The notes under the pieces were generated by a model. That model was not told where the DNA came from, did no database searches, and saw nothing but the letters and a program-made list of their open reading frames with translations. The translations under genes were made by a program, and so were the position numbers. This document shows, one piece after another, positions 53,683 to 64,000 of a stretch of 64,000 nt of DNA; the first letter of the stretch is position 1; every line of letters starts with the position of its first letter. The stretch is from assembly GCA_035610835.1 (NCBI GenBank), contig CM069447.1, positions 16,449,992-16,513,991 on the forward strand, given 5' to 3'. Origin of the DNA: Ophiura sarsii (taxonomy: Eukaryota; Echinodermata; Ophiuroidea; Amphilepidida; Ophiuridae).

Positions 53683-56600
53683 TTACAAAATGGCCCCTGC
53701 CAATCTCAGGACTGTATTTGGTGTACAGCAATTTGTATCTAATTTCAGGAGATACTTCTGAATGAAAGTAAGCGTGTTGACTACTTGCACTGGGTATGAT
53801 ATATCAAATATGTAGTATGTTGCTAACAGTAGCGTCAATGCACTTCTGATTGTAGACACCCTAGGAATCACATCAACTCCATCTACCTGGATCTTCAAAG
53901 AGTCGGGTTCCAGAATGTCTCCACGTACCACGATGACAGGTGATGGACTTATGATCTGTTGATTTTGAGAAAAAATACAAAAATCTGGGTGTTTGTTTAT
54001 GAACCACAGCATAGAATTTGGGTACATCTGATTTAAAATAAAAAAGGAAGAAAAAAAAAAAATTATAATAATGCCCCTTTCCCATTACAAGCCATGTGTG
54101 GATGTAGACTATGGTCTGGTTTGTAACTTCTTTGTGGCACCACTATAACTTTGGAATTGAGTAACAAAAAACTACTCAAGTCAATTTTGAGGTAATATAG
54201 CAATTTATATAACACATAAAAATATTCCTGTCATTTTATTGGTTGAAACTACATCACGTGACATAAGATATTCTGACCGTTTCCCCTAATTCTTCATGCC
54301 AGGGCAAAAAGTGGATATAAAAAAGTACTATTGCCCTCTGACGTCACTTTTGAGGGCAATAGTACTTTTTTACATCCACTTTTTGCCCTGGCACTTCGAA
54401 ATATCCGCCATTTTTCATATAATTAACCATATCTCAAAAACTTTACATTAAAACACCTTACATGTAGTGAATCAATGATAGGTAATATAATAACGATTCC
54501 AAATTTGTATAATATATATAATATATTATAAATTATATAGGGTGTTACATTAAAACAAACCCTATAATGTTTGTGTTTTTCACACCAAAAATACTTACTC
54601 AAAAAGAGTTTTTCATTTATTTGTGTAATAGCTCTTTGTTTTGAAAATGAATTTAAAATGACAAGAAATATTTTTATATGTTATATAAAACAAATATTTA
54701 CTGCTCTGTATTCGGTAAATGGTGCAAAATAGGTCCCCTCGGTGACTGGAGACCGTGGGCCTACTATTTTCCCTCGACCTCCGGTCTCGGGAAAATAGTA
54801 GGCCCACGGTCTCCAGTCACCTCGGGGAGCTATTTTGCACCATTTACTTCATGAACAGTAAATATTTGTATACTGTTTCTATTAAATCAACCATGCTGTT
54901 TTTGCACTAATTAGCATAAAGTAGCATCTTGCATCTTCCAAAAAACACTATATCAAGATGGTACAGATTTTGAGTCCTCGTGTAAAACAGAGTACTTACA
55001 ACTTAGAAGATTTTGATCTGAGTAACATCATCAGGGAAAAAAATTGCTTTTCTGGTAGATTATTCATCACTCTTGGCATCATATATTTAATATTATGAAA
55101 CTTCCATAATAATTAATCAATCTACATCAGAATATTTAAAACAGTACGTACCTTGTCATCTGTAGTAAAGATGAACTCCGTCTTTTCATTGAAAATGGCT
55201 GGCAGGCCAGCAAGTGCCAAAATAATGTCTAATTCTGTTGAAAGAGATTTTAGGTTTCAGGTTAGAATACTTACAGACTCATTCTTCTTGTCTTGTCATA
55301 TTATAGAATGACCATCAAATATCATTTCACAAAATGGGTTAATTACCACGCATTTTGCCTTTGAGAAAGAAGAGAGCTTTAGTGAACTTGGTGAAAGATG
55401 AATTGTGCCATTTACAAATTACACACTGTGTGAATGGGGTCTGAACCCCACCCTTTTTTACTGAAACACCCTTTTCATTTTAAGAATCACACACCCCACC
55501 CTTTTCCCTAAATTTATTAGTTCTAAAGTCAAAATTTTGCCAGTACATGGTGAGATGAAATACTGTATGAAATGCCAGAGTGCTAAGCACAGTTTGATTA
55601 GGCCAAAATGTTGTAAGTTATCTCATCCTATTTCTCCTCAATGTTTGGTGGAGAATGATCATCATCTAAATCCCACCCTCGCTCCATCCTTTTTACCAAA
55701 ACACCCTTTTCATCTACAGAATCAAAAAGTCCCCACCCTTTTGAATTTGTTGTGATTTTATTTACCCCACCCTTTCTAAAGCGTGGGCTCCACACAGTGT
55801 TACAGGCTTGTGAAATGGGACAGGACCATGACCAAGTAATCTGGTGGGTGTATTTCACACTCACAAAATATTAATACTTGTATAGCACTGATAAATAGAA
55901 TATGCTAAGGGATTGCATTGTGCTTCGTACCTTGTATCTCTTCCGCAAGTGCAACTTCCTTCTTACATAGGTTTCTGTCAAGAAGTTTCTTTGCAGCCTT
56001 TTTGGTTGCAACCTGCTGCGCTAGCTTCTTTCCAAGTTTTTCCATGGACGAGTTTATCTCTTGTGCAATATTGACACCCTTCATAAGGTAGACTTCATAG
56101 CAAAGCTGAAAGCAAGCACATGTAAAATTGGTCACTTTTTTAAATATTGCATTTTCAATATTTGTTCTGTACTTTGAGCCATGCATTTCACATGTTGTGT
56201 CTAGAAAGTAAACAAGGTAATCATTACATTCCCAACCCTGAACACTTTTAGACTGGTCAGTGATTTGACATTACGCCAGTAATAAATCATCTAAGATCCT
56301 CTTGGACAGGCCTATGAAGGACGTAATAATGCCTCCAGGGTATAAACTTGTCCGTCACAATCCTAAAAGTGGACCACATAATGGGTTGTGGACCAAATCA
56401 TCTACCAGCGTGTTTCTACTGAAGTATGGTGCCGGGTGCCTTCAGGTCTTTCCATTTCAAGTGCCCACAAGAGACAGAACTGGGTAACAAATTTTCGGTG
56501 TCTCATATGTGTCTTGGGTAAAACTCTCAGTAGAAACACCAGTGAGTGTCGGTTGCCAGGTGTTGGCAATTACATTGAGCCAGTGTGTGACCCAAATTCA

Positions 56601-59600
56601 TTACTTCATGTGTGATGAATTGGTTTACCGTCAAGCTTTTAATGACACATCCATCTGCTGGTTTTACCAGTATATAATAACAAGCAATTATTAACACAAA
56701 ATAAATAAATAAATAAATAAATATATTGTGGCAATTTATGTGCGACCAACCAAAGGCATACACTGGTCAAACAAACCAAAAAACATTTAAAACAGAATAA
56801 ACACAATGAAATAAAAGTAAATCTATTTCAACTTGTGTGGGACAGACAATTCTTACATATGGATCTCTTTCCCTTAAAGTGCGTAGCTGCCCGTGTATTT
56901 TATTTATTGATAAACTGACCTATGTAAACATTTAATGTTTTTACTTCATTATGTTACAATGGCATATCTCAATAAGTTGAATTTTTATCCATAGAACTCA
57001 TTCTTTTGCCCCCTGTCCTTGCGTATTGATTGTCAAAATTGTAAACAACTTGATCTGCTTGCTTGACCTGATGACATCATTGGTCCATTGTTGCTATGAT
57101 CGCTGAATGTAAACGCACTGGTGATTGCGAGAGGCGCATGCAACGCGGTGTCGATGCATTTTACGCACCATCGCGATCACACGGAAAATGTGCGTTTAGC
57201 TCACGCACGCTAAATTTCGCGGACTTTTTGTAGTTCTTTGGGCCCAATGACGTCACCAGGGTCAAACCTTTGGTTAGCGGAATTTGTTCAATTGTTGTTT
57301 TAGATGGCTCAAAGTACCAATTTAAATCTTAAGATACACTTTCCTGACGAGTATATTTAAAAATCGTAACGGGGTAATATCTTAATATAAATATATAATA
57401 AATTGTATTTTACAATAAACACAAAATCGGCGAAATTTGATTAATTTAATAGCTATGGCCTTTAACGTGCTAATTTACATGCATGTAACTTACTATTTTT
57501 TCAAGAGAAAATGCCGGGAACTGATCTACAGCCTCTTGTGTGGTTGCTTTCCTGATAACTTCCTGCCTGTGGTGGTATGTTCTCGTCCAATGGTCTTTAA
57601 TCACTTTAACACTTGGCGTCACTTTAGACATTTCTTTTGACATTATCTGAACATGCTTACGGATGGACGCATCATCCTCCCCTTCATCAGAGGCCTGTAA
57701 TGTAAAGATATCAATTTCAGGCATAAAGATTTTCTTAACCAAAACATTGCACCACATGTTCAAGGGAGGGAAAGCAGAGAACGAATGGAGAAGGAGCAAA
57801 AAAAAGAAACCACCTGCTTTATTTACCTGATTACAAACCTGGGACCCTCCGCACGCAAACCACTTGGGTTCCCAAGCCAAGAAGGGTTAGAATTTCATTG
57901 ACAGCAGCGTGAATCCATTAAGATTCTTTGCAAAGAGATTCTCCTGCTTTGGATTTGTGTATGGAGTTCAAAAACTTTGCACAAATCTACTTGGATTCTT
58001 GCAGTCAGCCTACCAGGGTCAACATCCATTAGGTCAGCCTTTCAGGATTTATCTCCACCTCCCTTCTACTAGTCTAGTTCCCTAATCAGTATTGGAATAA
58101 GTATCTTTAGCCTATCAAAATGCTACTAATTTTAGAGATTTTACTACACAATTTTGAAAATATATAGTACTTTTTTTCTCTATACATTAATGCATTAAAC
58201 TATTAAAGTATGCAAATGTACCAACAGACAAGTGATGTTAGCCAATTTTGCTGTGCAAACATTTTGCACTAATTCCAACACTGCTAATAATGCACATTAA
58301 ATCCACCATTATAGTGCAGAAATGTGGCAGCAAGTTTGAAACAATTGTGTTCATGGCCAAGGTACATGTATACCGTATGTATTCAGAAGTTATGTGATTT
58401 GTACTTACTTTAAGTATGGCTTCAACAGCATTGCTGACAGTACTAGATCTACCGGCTTTCTTGATACGAAACTCTTCTGCACTAGTGCCTTCCGTGAATT
58501 CCGCCTTCCTTTTTCGACCGTACTTGGCCTTCATTGCATTGACAACTTCACTATCTCTCAAGGGTTCTCTTTCTTTCTTGAATTTATTTTTGATGCATTC
58601 AAGGAGAAGGTTCTGAAAAGAAAATTGAAATTTGATCATGAAAATAACTTTGCTTCATATTAAACAGGACTTTCCTTTTGAAAATCAAAGTAGAACCTCA
58701 GAAAACCAAGAAAAAAGATATCCTGTCAGCGTTTATTTACCCGGTATCGCATCACAAAATACAACACACTTTTGAATAATTGCTATGCAATTCTACAAAT
58801 GTATAACATAAAACTGTGATGAACTTGAAAAAATCACCTACTAAAAAATGTTTTTATTTAAGTTTCTTTTCCAAAAATGCTCACAAAATCAACACAAAAA
58901 CCACCAGTTTATTACGACCAGCCATAATTTGTGCATGTACACCAGATGATCATTGAAAAATTGCTATGCAATATTGAGAAAATGCTACATAAAACAATGA
59001 GTGCATAGCAGTTTTTGTGATACAAATGAAATGCTGCAAATCGAATGCTGTATAAGTTGTATTATTTACTATTTCAAGTCAGAAATAAGACTTTATTGAC
59101 AAGGGGTACAGGATTTTGCCCAGAACCAAGAGCTATTTGGTTGAACCTGGGGTTAGTTTACAATGTGCAAATCTGCATCAAATCAACAGTGTCAAACATA
59201 AAAAAAGCTTTTATAAACTATCAAGAATTAAGTACGCTATACACAATCAGGTGACATTATGAACTAGTTTTCGGAGAGAGAGAAAGAAAGAAAGAAAAAA
59301 GAGTGAGAGAGAATGACAAACAAAACAAATAAACATAGTTACTCAAGAGGCCAGTTCAACAATAGTTTCTGTTACACAGAAGTCCATTAGTTTGTATTTT
59401 TGAAAGAAGATTTTCCCTAGTTAAAGTAATTTCCCTACATTGAGAATGATAATCATCGGGCAAATAAGGAATAAGCAACTGGCCCAATGCAAACAGAGAT
59501 GTGACAGCTGAGTATTCAAACTTGGAAGTTCAACAAAACTTTACAAAAATAAACAACAAATTCATGAAAAAATAATCTGTAAATAGAATTTGGTGAATAC

Positions 59601-62542
59601 CTAATTTTTGACCAGGATTTTCAGTCTTTAAATGTAGGTAGAAACCAAATTGTGGGAGGGTAGTTCATTAGCTGTACAATAGGTCTACTTACATAGCCAG
59701 TGGCACTTTTGTCCCGCAAGAATGGGTATGCTGCCAAGAGTTTTAAAATCGCCTCTGCGTATTGTGCTTTTGTGATGTACCTGTGTGAAATAATGTTAAA
59801 TTTGTTTCAATTTCATCATTTTACGGGATATAAATCAAACATAACATGATTACAATAGTCTCTTCCCCTTCTATGAAATTATATAAAACTTACACTAAAA
59901 TCAGGGGTTGTCTTTTAAGGGGAGGGAGCCCAGGACGATTGCTCTCCTACTCTACTTGATCCATTTCACTATTTTCAGGCAGAGCGATTTATCACTCCCG
60001 TCATGTTGAAGAGGGTGAACAAATTCATTTCACTCAAGATTTCAATTGTGCTTCCCTGCATAATTTGTGACCAGATCCATACCCAGCCTGTTATAGGTAT
60101 ATTAATACCCCGTTCAGACACGTCAAAAAATCATCTTTAGTCGTCTTTCGTCGAGTCAAAGTCAAAGTCGTCTTCAGTCATCTGTCGTCAAGTCGAGTTG
60201 TCAACTCTATAAATAGCAAGTTAAGTCGCGTCGACAACTAGATGTAATGCGATGTAAGACCACTTTGCACCTATTACCCCCGTTCAGACATACTCAAAAG
60301 TCGTACCTTTCGTCGAGTTCATTTTTATTTTTCGACGCGACTCCGGATTTTACATGTAGCTCTATGGGGAAGGTGACCGAATTGAAGTCGACTTGAAATC
60401 AACACAAGTTCGGAATCGCAGTGTGTGTGAACAGCCCCGATACGAATTAATTTATGCTAATCCGGAGTCGCGTCGAAAATAAAAATGAACTCGACGAAGG
60501 GTGAACATAGTAGACTGATCAATTCTGAATGACACTTACAATTCATATTTTGACATTGCCTCGTACATGTATGTGACCAATTTTGTCCTCACTCCGCTCT
60601 TCCCAACTCTCTTGAACCCTGGATCCTTATCCTCCAGCGACTGCTTCAGTTGTCGAGGCATCTTGGGGAGTTTAAACACAACTGGCCACCCCACTGCTGA
60701 TTCTGTTTCTGTCCCAGATTCTGCATTCTGATTTCTGGAAGTGTTTAACATGGTTTTACATAATACAGGATGAGTAAAAAAAAGGTACATCCTTCGTTCA
60801 GGGAATCATTTTGTATGAAGGCATCGATAAATTTCAGAAATATGCTCAGGCTAAATGTTCAAACAAGGTAGGATAAGAACAGTCAACAGTAAAAGCTGCC
60901 ATATGAAGGTAATGGACAACACTGCAGCACAGGGGTTGCGTTATATGGGGTCAAGGGGCCTATGGCGCACACATTTTTGTTTTGGTGCACAAAATTAACA
61001 TTCAGTATTGTTTTGTGGGTCATATTTTCCAATACACTTCCATTGTGTTTGCATGAATATGTACACTAAAAAAGTGGCCATTTTGACCCCTAAGTTTCGA
61101 AGCTAGAGCTACCCTTGCTGCAGCAGATGTTTAGAAGGCTGGTGGACACATAAAGACAATGTCAGATTTCAACCAAATTGTGTGTATGTGTTATTTTTAG
61201 GTATAATGGCACAGATCTATAATGATTAACAAAAACAAACAAACAAACAAAAAGGGGAGACGCTTTTGAAAATCACTGTACGATCGAGTTGCATGCACCC
61301 TAAAACTTACTCATCAGGAGTCACCTCTTCTTCTTCATCCATGTTTCCTTTACCATCCAAACTAACCAAACTACTGAACTTCAACTGATCCGCAATGCTA
61401 TTCGGGAATAAGTCCCGCACCATTCTGTCCGATAATTTAAGACAAATGGCACCAGTCATGCAGTTTGCTGAAAAGTAAATAAAACAAATTACAATCAATT
61501 ACAGACACAGTTTTGTTGCAATTGAAATGTTCTTATTTTAAAGGTAAAAGTAGGTTCAATACGGTTTCTTCTGCAGTGAAATTTTGCATGTTGTCAGATT
61601 TAGGTCTAAAGCATAATTTTTATTTAGACAAAATGATCATGCCAAAAAGTGCACGTTTTGTTTTTGTTTTTGAATACACAAAAATTGCCAATCATGTAGG
61701 CTACTTCTAGGTTCTGTGTTCAGTCCTATAAAAGTGAAAGACTAGGAGGACACTGCTGCGACACAACAAACGCACATGGCCAACCACATATATTCTACTT
61801 TGCAGTCCCGTATTTCGCCTGGATCATTTTTACTGTCACTGTGACCTAAGCCCATTCCTACAGAGCCATTTTTACTGACCATGTTGTGGGTTATTTCACA
61901 TTAGGTGTACACTTCGGTAGAAGTGGATTGATTTTATCCTTTTTGGTTCAATATTTAGCATACACTTCATTGTATTGGTGGTTTTATTTGATGGACTATA
62001 TCAAGACAAAGCTACAGGTGCATTTTCATTACATTTCAAATATTATTTTTGTTAATTTTCAACATTTTTTGTGCATTTTTAACAGAAGTTGGATTCTCAT
62101 TTCACATTTCAAAATAAATGTATTGACATCTTGTAGGAATTAATCAACATTTATGTTGAATACTGTTATTATTTGGTAGGTATGAACATTGTACAACATT
62201 ATGAAACTTAGTTGACAAAATTTGACCCATAAATGTGGAAATTACAAACATTCTTGTATAAGGTAATTTTTCCGTTATTAAAAGTTGATGTCCTCTCCAG
62301 TATTGGGGCCACCAGCAATACGTTAACTTGATAAGTAAATCCCAGAACTTGGTTTATTTAATCTTCGGAATGGTCATTTGAAATTTGCTAAAATTTGTCC
62401 ATGCCAAATTAAATCCTTTTAGCCTACAGTATATCCTGGAAGTCATTTTTTACTTACAACTGAAACGTTCAACGGTATTCACATCAAAACCATTTTGATG
62501 CAGCCACTCTTCCAATTCATTCTTGCTCAGTTCAGACAAGTT
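53683..62542 (-). CDS. SAM-domain protein, SAMD3-like family, nine exons (5' end missing)
   Basis: Exons from 5' to 3' are 62542-62458, 61467-61311, 60734-60540, 59780-59693, 58612-58409, 57694-57494, 56105-55931, 55234-55152 and 54027-53683 (TAA stop). All junctions are GT-AG and phases join to 510 residues. Exons 1-2 make a SAM domain (LSELSKNELEEWLHQNGFDV, NCMTGAICLKLSDRMVRDLF). Exon 3 has the family signature WPVVFKLPKMPRQLKQSLED. Exons 4-6 read YITKAQYAEAILKLLAAYPF, a basic KRKAEF stretch, and DDASIRKHVQIMSKEMSKVT. The last exon ends QKYLLKLDTNCCTPNTVLRL. This order is typical of uncharacterised SAMD3-like proteins found in fish, amphioxus and echinoderms, often in many copies. SAM domains mediate protein-protein contacts, and no enzymatic function is evident. 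The start codon is not in the first exon found. A CpG-rich patch at 62620-62720 with a GTAAGT donor may be a 5' UTR exon. Confidence 0.8.
54298..54392. repeat. 41-base inverted repeat in an intron
   Basis: 54298-54338 ('gccagggcaaaaagtggat...tattgccctc') and 54352-54392 are reverse complements with one or two mismatches around a 13-base loop containing TGACGTCA. Confidence 0.85.
54670..54890. repeat. Foldback repeat with CCTCGGTGACTGG core
   Basis: 54718-54771 ('aatggtgcaaaataggtccc', 'actggagaccgtgggcctac') is inverted at 54789-54845, and outer 'caaatatttactg' at 'cagtaaatatttg'. Related to 16062-16530 through the core and the outer 'acaaatat.tactg' motif. Intronic. Confidence 0.8.
55424..55799. 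mobile_element. Element with CACTGTGTG ends and 5-base duplication
   Basis: TTACA flanks CACTGTGTG...CACACAGTG (55419-55423 and 55800-55804). The inside repeats 'ccccacccttttt' and 'aaacacccttttcat' phrases. CACTG ends recall CACTA elements, which usually leave 2-3 bases, so the class is uncertain. Intronic in the SAM gene. Confidence 0.6.
56255..56385. repeat. Short dispersed repeat, intronic copy
   Basis: 'aataatgcctccagggtata' and 'tcctaaaagtggaccacata' match 49370-49523, and 'aaatcatctaagatcc' matches inverted text at 14600-14640. Confidence 0.55.
56696..56725. repeat. (AAAT)n microsatellite
   Basis: 'aaataaataaataaataaat' run inside an intron of the SAM gene. A (GAAA)n run lies similarly at 59272-59300. 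Confidence 0.85.
60311..60496. repeat. 36-base inverted repeat, intronic
   Basis: 60311-60347 ('cgtcgagttcatttttattt', 'ttcgacgcgactccgga') and 60461-60496 are reverse complements with a single one-base indel. The flanks repeat 'ccccgttcagaca' (60110 and 60280) and many 'gtcgtc' words, so this is probably a mobile element edge. Confidence 0.75.
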
Positions 62543-62929
62543 CTGCAAAAGAGTTAAAAATAATAATGCTCACTCATAGGTAAATTAATAATTGAACGAA
62601 CATAAGTACAGTTGCGTGAACGCAGCTACCACTTACGCGAATAATATAGCGCTGGCGCTAGCGCTGGACTTGTGCGTACTTTCATGCTTCGGCGCAGCAT
62701 CATCGAAAAGATATTAATACGCCATAGGCCCAACTTACATTTGTACAGGAATGCCCATTGGAATTTGAAAACAAACTTTCTAATTTGAAAACAAACTTTC
62801 TAATTTCCTTCATATAAAATTTTAAGTGTTTTTTGCTTAGAAGTAAACGAAACTAGGCTATAAAAAGTAACTTCTTTAACGCACTACTTTACATGTGCTC
62901 TGCAATACCACTGGTCAGTGTGTGATACG

Positions 62930-63126
62930 TACAGAATAGAACCCTTTTTTTCGTTTTTCAAGGTTCCTGAAAGAACCTTATGTTTAAAAAGAACCCTTAT
63001 CATAGGTTTGGAACCCATCGTATTCGTCAATAGAACCATTAAAGGTTCTCTGGTTCCCAATGGTTCTACATCGAACCCCGGGGTTACTCAACGAACCCCT
63101 TTAGCACCATTTTTTCTGAGAGTGTA
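62930..63126. repeat. GGTTC/GAACC repeat with TCTGAGAGTGTA end
   Basis: Irregular 'gaaccctt', 'aaggttc' and 'tggttct' words as in 45341-46095, ending in TTTTTTCTGAGAGTGTA, the inverse of that array's left edge. The regular 89-base period is absent here. Confidence 0.7.
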
Positions 63127-63584
63127 GATTCGAGCATAACAGCTCGTTAAAAGACATTGTTCGTGAAGATCGATTAACAATTAAGAACGCTACAGCGAAA
63201 TGAATGAAACCAAGTGCAGTATTCATTTTCACACTAACTTGGATTTTGTGCACGTATAGGAGGATAGTGTATGTGTACGGACCGCATCGGTCCATTGAAG
63301 CATCCCAATCCTCATCTTACTCATGTTACTATCGACCGGTGAGTCGTCGCTGCCAATTAATCAATAATCTTCCTATAAGTTACTACACGGAGACTGCCAA
63401 ATGCCACGAATGCTAAAATTAAATGGAAAAAAGACTTGGTTTTGGTTTTGGACATATATTGGGCTGTGTTCTCGTACGTTAAACGGGGTTTTAAAGCTAA
63501 ACACGCGTTTAACTTTGACTTTAAACACATCGTTTTATAACTATAAACGCAATTCTTAAAAATTTGTTTAACTTAAACACGCGT

Positions 63585-64000
63585 AGAAATAATAGGCATA
63601 TACGACGGGTATTAAACAAATTATAAATATTTTATCCAGGTTCGCCGTCGTGGGTAGAAAAGAGACAATAATGGGAAAACGATCTCGCCCGGGAAATCGA
63701 ACCCAGGATCTGTTGATTGCCTGGCAACTGCCTTGTCCATTGGGCCACAAGACCTCGCATGGTAAAGCATCTGAAATTCAAACCTAAGCGATTTCGTTTC
63801 CCAGTCTCCTGCCACAAGTATTACCCGGAGTAGCTCGGGCCTATACAAGTGTAAATCAAGTGCCGTCCTCCCTGTAGAGGTGTAATACATAGAAATAATA
63901 GGCATACGACGGGTATTAAACAAATTATAAATATTTTAACCAGGTTCGCCGTCGTGGGTAGAAAAGAGACAATAATGGGAAAACGATCTCGCCCGGGAAT
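63585..64000 (-). mobile_element. Tandem SINE copies (306-base unit), cut by the window edge
   Basis: 'agaaataataggcata' starts at 63585 and again at 63891, and the text between is the SINE family of 13745-14020. The tRNA-like part at 63690-63755 on the minus strand has A box TGGCCCAATGGACAAGG and B box GGGTTCGATTTCC. The second unit runs off the right edge at 64000. Confidence 0.8.

Noticed and set aside
62620..62720. First coding exon of the SAM gene with ATGATGCTGCGC
   Set aside because: Joining its GTAAGT donor to the next exon puts the SAM domain out of frame and gives an early stop; it can only be a 5' UTR candidate.

Overview
This is animal nuclear DNA: split genes with GT-AG introns, tRNA-derived SINEs, LINEs and a very heavy load of short DNA transposons. 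The gene content (a cilia/flagella-associated coiled-coil protein, a SAM-domain protein of a kind common in amphioxus, echinoderms and fish) and the poly-G/poly-C-flanked repeats suggest a marine invertebrate, most likely a deuterostome such as an echinoderm. That placement is an inference and no species can be named from the sequence. There is one 100-base assembly gap (24077-24176). No bacterial operon, CRISPR array, rRNA gene or intact tRNA gene was seen.

Genes, left to right. (1) The last five coding exons of a CFAP43/CFAP44-type axonemal protein lie on the plus strand (6653-15372); the rest of the gene is off the left edge. (2) A short minus-strand terminal coding exon (23922-24076) is cut by the gap. 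(3) Two phase-0 acidic exons (36934-37164 and 37604-37699) and perhaps a third (43749-43890) belong to an unrecognised plus-strand gene. (4) A long uninterrupted minus-strand gene (49796-52324, 842 codons) encodes a C2H2 zinc-finger protein with a transposase-like catalytic core that looks intact. (5) A nine-exon minus-strand gene (53683-62542, 5' end not found) encodes a SAM-domain, SAMD3-like protein. Decayed coding remnants include a C2H2 zinc-finger array (340-802), a CR1/L2-like LINE end (6120-6615), a retroelement C-terminus (14289-14560) and a full-length but dead RTE-type LINE with an 11-base target duplication (32567-36030).

The rest is mostly mobile DNA, and many insertions can be delimited to the base from target duplications. 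About twenty elements are bounded by TTAA, as expected for piggyBac or Kolobok targeting; several are long palindromes and in places they sit end to end sharing one TTAA. Others are hAT-like elements with 8-base duplications, GGCC-ended elements flanked by TTA/TAA, TA-flanked elements and a Helitron between A and T. Several are nested in copies of another repeat, so the empty site can be read from a sister copy in the same window.

Tandem arrays add more structure: a GATATA-rich array (2.75-3.36 kb), a 93-base unit with two small hairpins (26.7-27.3 kb), a 133-base unit (29.0-29.3 kb), decayed tRNA-like units with repeated B-box motifs (44.0-44.8 kb), an 89-base unit of GGTTC/GAACC palindromes (45.3-46.1 kb) and a 306-base SINE-containing unit at the right edge. 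I found no convincing new multi-gene system. The strongest leads are the TTAA-element cluster, the intact transposase-like gene and the structured tandem arrays.
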